Source: an uncultured Prevotella sp. (GTDB taxonomy: Bacteria > Bacteroidota > Bacteroidia > Bacteroidales > Bacteroidaceae). Taken from it: DNA of 7,370 bases. Every line of letters starts with the position of its first letter. Within the stretch, counting starts at the first letter, position 1. Location: positions 1-7,370 of the forward strand of contig OMVH01000237.1 in the NCBI GenBank assembly GCA_900314365.1, given 5' to 3'. Both the position numbers and the translations under genes were made by a program. Positions 5,946-7,370 of this stretch are shown here, in pieces. A model generated the notes under the pieces. It was given only the letters and a program-made list of their open reading frames with translations. It was not told the DNA's origin and searched no databases.

Positions 5946-7091
5946 ATGAAAACAAGCATATTTTCACTTCTCATCGGCATGGTGTGGCTCACTTCGTGTA
6001 CCAACAAAAGCACTCAGAACACGTCCACACAACCTACTCCGTCAGCGCAAGAAACATTCACCTTAGAAAGTAAGGTAGCCGACCAGGAGCATATCACTAT
6101 CGGGAAGGCAGGCCTACAGACCTTTACCGACGTTGTGAAAGCCAACGGAAACATGAAAGTCTCTCCCGAGAGCGAAGCCAGCGTTGCCTCTCCCATTGGT
6201 GCCAACGTGAAGCGCATCCTCGTGGTGGAAGGACAAAGGGTAAGCCGGGGACAGACCCTCGCCCTCGTAAGTCATCCCGACTTGCTCGAATTGCAAGGCC
6301 GCTATCTCAATGCAAGCAGTCGCATGGACTATGTTTCGAAAGAATACCAGCGTCAGAAGAAACTCTATGCCTCAAAGATTGGGGCGGGCAAAGACTTTCA
6401 GCTCATCACGTCAGAATACCGGCAATTGCAAGCAGAGCTGAATGTGACGGGCCGTCAGCTCTCGCTCATGGGTATCAGCCTGAAGGCCGTGAAGGCAGGC
6501 CGCACAGTGGATGCCATAGCCATCAAGAGTCCCATTGCGGGTACGGTGGAGACAGTTTCAACGATGGTAGGACAATATGCCGACCCGCAGACAGCGCTCT
6601 TCACCGTCGTAAACACAGACCATATCTACGCCGACATTCTCGTTTTCGAGAACGATTTGAGCAAAGTGAAAACAGGAAGCAAGGCACAGCTCATCGCCAA
6701 GTCCTCTCCAGTGAGATATGAGGGGAAAGTGATTTCTGTGGGAAATATGTTCGACAGCACAACACGCGCCGTCCACGTACGCGTTGCCATTACGTCGAAT
6801 CGCGACAGACTCGTTCCCGGAGCCTACGTCACGGCCACAATTTTCTCTGGTGGCTCACAACGTCTCGCTGTCAGCGACGAAGCGCTTTCCTCAGACGGCG
6901 ACCGACACTACGTATTCCTTGCCAGGAAGAGCGGAAACAGCGTCGTGTTCACACCACGCGAAGTACATATTGGTCAAGATGCTAACGGATTCACAGAGAT
7001 TACTTCTGGCATCAATGCCTCAGAAACCATTGCTCTGTCGGGTGCTTACACACTGATGTCGGAATGGAAAAAGGCTGATGCCGAACAATAA
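5946..7091 (+). CDS. CzcB/CusB-type periplasmic adaptor lipoprotein (membrane fusion protein)
   Basis: This 381-residue protein would connect the inner-membrane pump to the outer-membrane channel. It has a lipoprotein signal with lipobox LTSC, the lipidated cysteine being residue 18, then a Ser/Thr/Gln-rich linker (19-36). The biotinyl-lipoyl halves are about 76-110 (IGANVKRILVVEGQRVSRGQ) and 190-222 (IKSPIAGTVETV). Between them lies an alpha-helical hairpin (about 112-175). A beta-barrel (about 225-300, with VPGAYVTATI) and a membrane-proximal domain follow. The ATG at 5946 is preferred over the in-frame TTG at 5892, because the latter would add 18 residues before the signal peptide and overlap the channel gene by 32 bp. 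The gap to the channel gene is 22 bp. No His-rich or Met-rich metal-binding stretch is seen at the N-terminus, which differs from some CzcB and CusB proteins. The small protein at 946 might fill that role. Confidence 0.88.
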   Translation: MKTSIFSLLIGMVWLTSCTNKSTQNTSTQPTPSAQETFTLESKVADQEHITIGKAGLQTFTDVVKANGNMKVSPESEASVASPIGANVKRILVVEGQRVSRGQTLALVSHPDLLELQGRYLNASSRMDYVSKEYQRQKKLYASKIGAGKDFQLITSEYRQLQAELNVTGRQLSLMGISLKAVKAGRTVDAIAIKSPIAGTVETVSTMVGQYADPQTALFTVVNTDHIYADILVFENDLSKVKTGSKAQLIAKSSPVRYEGKVISVGNMFDSTTRAVHVRVAITSNRDRLVPGAYVTATIFSGGSQRLAVSDEALSSDGDRHYVFLARKSGNSVVFTPREVHIGQDANGFTEITSGINASETIALSGAYTLMSEWKKADAEQ

Positions 7092-7370
7092 GACTACTGA
7101 GGTTTCGCAAGTAAATATCCCATTGCAGGGTCAACCCTCTTCAACATTATATTGTGGCGTTGCAAAGACATTATAATTACACTCGAAGAAGTTGGATAAT
7201 AACATCTAAGGCTGGAAGTGATGACCTCAGAGAGGCCGTCGCTGCCTGCTCGAAGCGAATGAAAGATAGCATGCATAAACGTCTTGGCGAAGAGGGCCTG
7301 GGACGTGGTAAGGAGTAGAGGGCATATCTTCGGCCTCGGAGAGGTCGTGTGCATCTCGAAGAGATGCATA
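7092..7370. other. Non-coding end region with clustered short hairpins
   Basis: No believable gene is present. A weak stem, AGGG-TCAA-CCCT (7127-7138), lies after the operon but has no T-run, so I do not call it a terminator. ACATTATA occurs twice (7144-7151, 7168-7175). From 7223 on there are several short perfect stems: CCTC-AGA-GAGG (7225-7235), ACGTC with GACGT (7279-7283 and 7302-7306), CCTC-GGA-GAGG (7334-7344), and TGCATCTC-GAA-GAGATGCA (7350-7368). The style, short stems with 2-3 nt loops, matches the upstream non-coding region, and the structure may continue past the window. Confidence 0.5.
7350..7368. repeat. Perfect 8-bp hairpin at the window end
   Basis: TGCATCTC (7350-7357) and GAGATGCA (7361-7368) form a perfect stem with a GAA loop. 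It lacks a following T-run inside the window, though only two bases remain. It may be the first arm of a repeat continuing outside, or a terminator for a gene arriving from the right. Confidence 0.45.

Noticed and set aside
7094..7369. Minus-strand 91-residue frame at the window end
   Set aside because: It is made largely of the short hairpin sequences, shows no domain or signal that I recognise, and begins almost at the window edge. It is most likely an accidental open frame.

Overview
The window looks like Bacteroidales chromosome, most likely a Prevotellaceae-type genome. The reasons are a promoter of the Bacteroidetes form (TTTG, 20 bp, TAATTTTG) at 908-939, no Shine-Dalgarno sites at the usual distance before the starts, the RND/outer-membrane/adaptor gene order, and protein sequences that read as Bacteroidetes versions of their families. 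The genus is an inference; nothing in the window fixes it.

Layout. Positions 1-904 hold no convincing gene. They hold a dense set of inverted repeats: a diverged partial repeat cut by the window edge (1-80), a separate hairpin (89-145), a palindromic element of about 140 bp that contains an inverted relative of the first repeat (220-359), a fragment with a short hairpin (491-526), and a branched-stem element of 125 bp (550-674). Positions 905-939 carry an AT-rich palindrome overlapping a Bacteroidetes promoter. Then come a small His/Cys-rich membrane or exported protein (946-1341), a structured gap of 212 bp (1342-1553), and three tightly packed genes: an HME-type RND pump of the CzcA/CusA family (1554-4739), a TolC/CzcC-type outer-membrane channel overlapping it by 4 bp (4736-5923), and a CzcB/CusB-type lipoprotein adaptor (5946-7091). 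The last 279 bp are again non-coding and rich in short hairpins.

How it works together. Pump, adaptor and outer-membrane channel make a complete tripartite exporter spanning both membranes. The pump's fourth membrane segment carries the acidic D/D/E set of the divalent-cation (Zn/Co/Cd type) branch rather than the CusA Cu/Ag pattern, so divalent metal efflux is the best guess. The small protein in front has a run of five histidines after its hydrophobic segment plus six cysteines and ends in GLRGPP. It is probably a metal-binding partner or sensor expressed from the same promoter. No regulator gene lies in the window. The least explained parts are this small protein, the operator-like palindrome with a nearly leaderless start, and the gap before the pump gene, where one segment can pair with either of two partners as in an attenuator.
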